From Promethearchaeota archaeon (GTDB lineage: Archaea; Asgardarchaeota; Lokiarchaeia; Sigynarchaeales; SOKP01), in the NCBI GenBank assembly GCA_004524515.1, contig SDNV01000077.1:1-13364 (forward strand): DNA of 13,364 nt, read 5' to 3'. How positions within the stretch are numbered: the stretch's first letter is position 1; each line of letters begins with the position of its first letter. The notes beneath the pieces were generated by a model that was given only the letters and a program-made list of their open reading frames with translations, had not been told where the DNA came from and ran no database searches. Of this stretch, positions 13,343 through 13,364 are shown one piece after another. A program made the translations under genes and the position numbers.

Positions 13343-13364
13343 ATTAATGAAGAAGTATACTCTA

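Noticed and set aside
1..13364. CRISPR arrays, tRNA or rRNA genes, insertion sequences, riboswitches
   Set aside because: I looked for regularly spaced direct repeats, tRNA T-arm and anticodon patterns, transposase motifs and known aptamer cores and saw none.

Overview
This is an AT-rich (roughly 70% A+T or more) stretch of an archaeal chromosome. A complete transcription factor B (TFB) gene places it in Archaea. TATA-like boxes about 27 bases upstream of several start codons, which suggest leaderless transcripts, and an archaeal-style AmrS and HdrB/D-like pair agree. The low GC, loose gene packing, ferredoxin and histidine-kinase sequence style, and mix of leaderless and Shine-Dalgarno starts make me think of an Asgard (Lokiarchaeia-like) archaeon. 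That placement is inference from style and has not been tested.

Layout. 1-560: a PaaI/hotdog thioesterase-like gene. 561-1293: a gap with two hairpins, then two small redox genes, a [3Fe-4S]/[4Fe-4S]-type ferredoxin that appears to start with ATT, and a short rubredoxin. 1353-2937 (minus strand): a WrbA-like flavoprotein and a glycerophosphodiester phosphodiesterase. 3095-5216: an AmrS-type radical SAM enzyme followed 31 bases later by a two-CCG-domain Fe-S oxidoreductase. 5217-5648: two short protein-like fragments without proper starts. 5649-7618: a short-chain dehydrogenase and TFB with an unusual zinc ribbon. 7820-8962: two damaged genes, an unknown one with two frameshifts and an MscS channel that has lost its membrane part. 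9183-10936: kaiB and kaiC, 14 bases apart. 11142-11966: an aldo/keto reductase. 11967-12676: gene-free AT-rich DNA. 12677-13342: a small unknown ORF and the remains of a PAS-type sensor histidine kinase.

Working together. The clearest functional unit is kaiBC. KaiC keeps both ATPase domains, the catalytic glutamate pairs and the Ser-Thr phosphorylation pair of cyanobacterial KaiC, and KaiB keeps its signature, so a KaiA-independent timer or switch is plausible. The ferredoxin, rubredoxin and WrbA genes form a low-potential electron transfer and oxygen-protection neighbourhood. AmrS and the CCG protein may form a second redox unit. The rest is a loose mix of metabolic genes and decaying genes. 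Some apparent decay lies at or next to A runs and could instead be assembly error.
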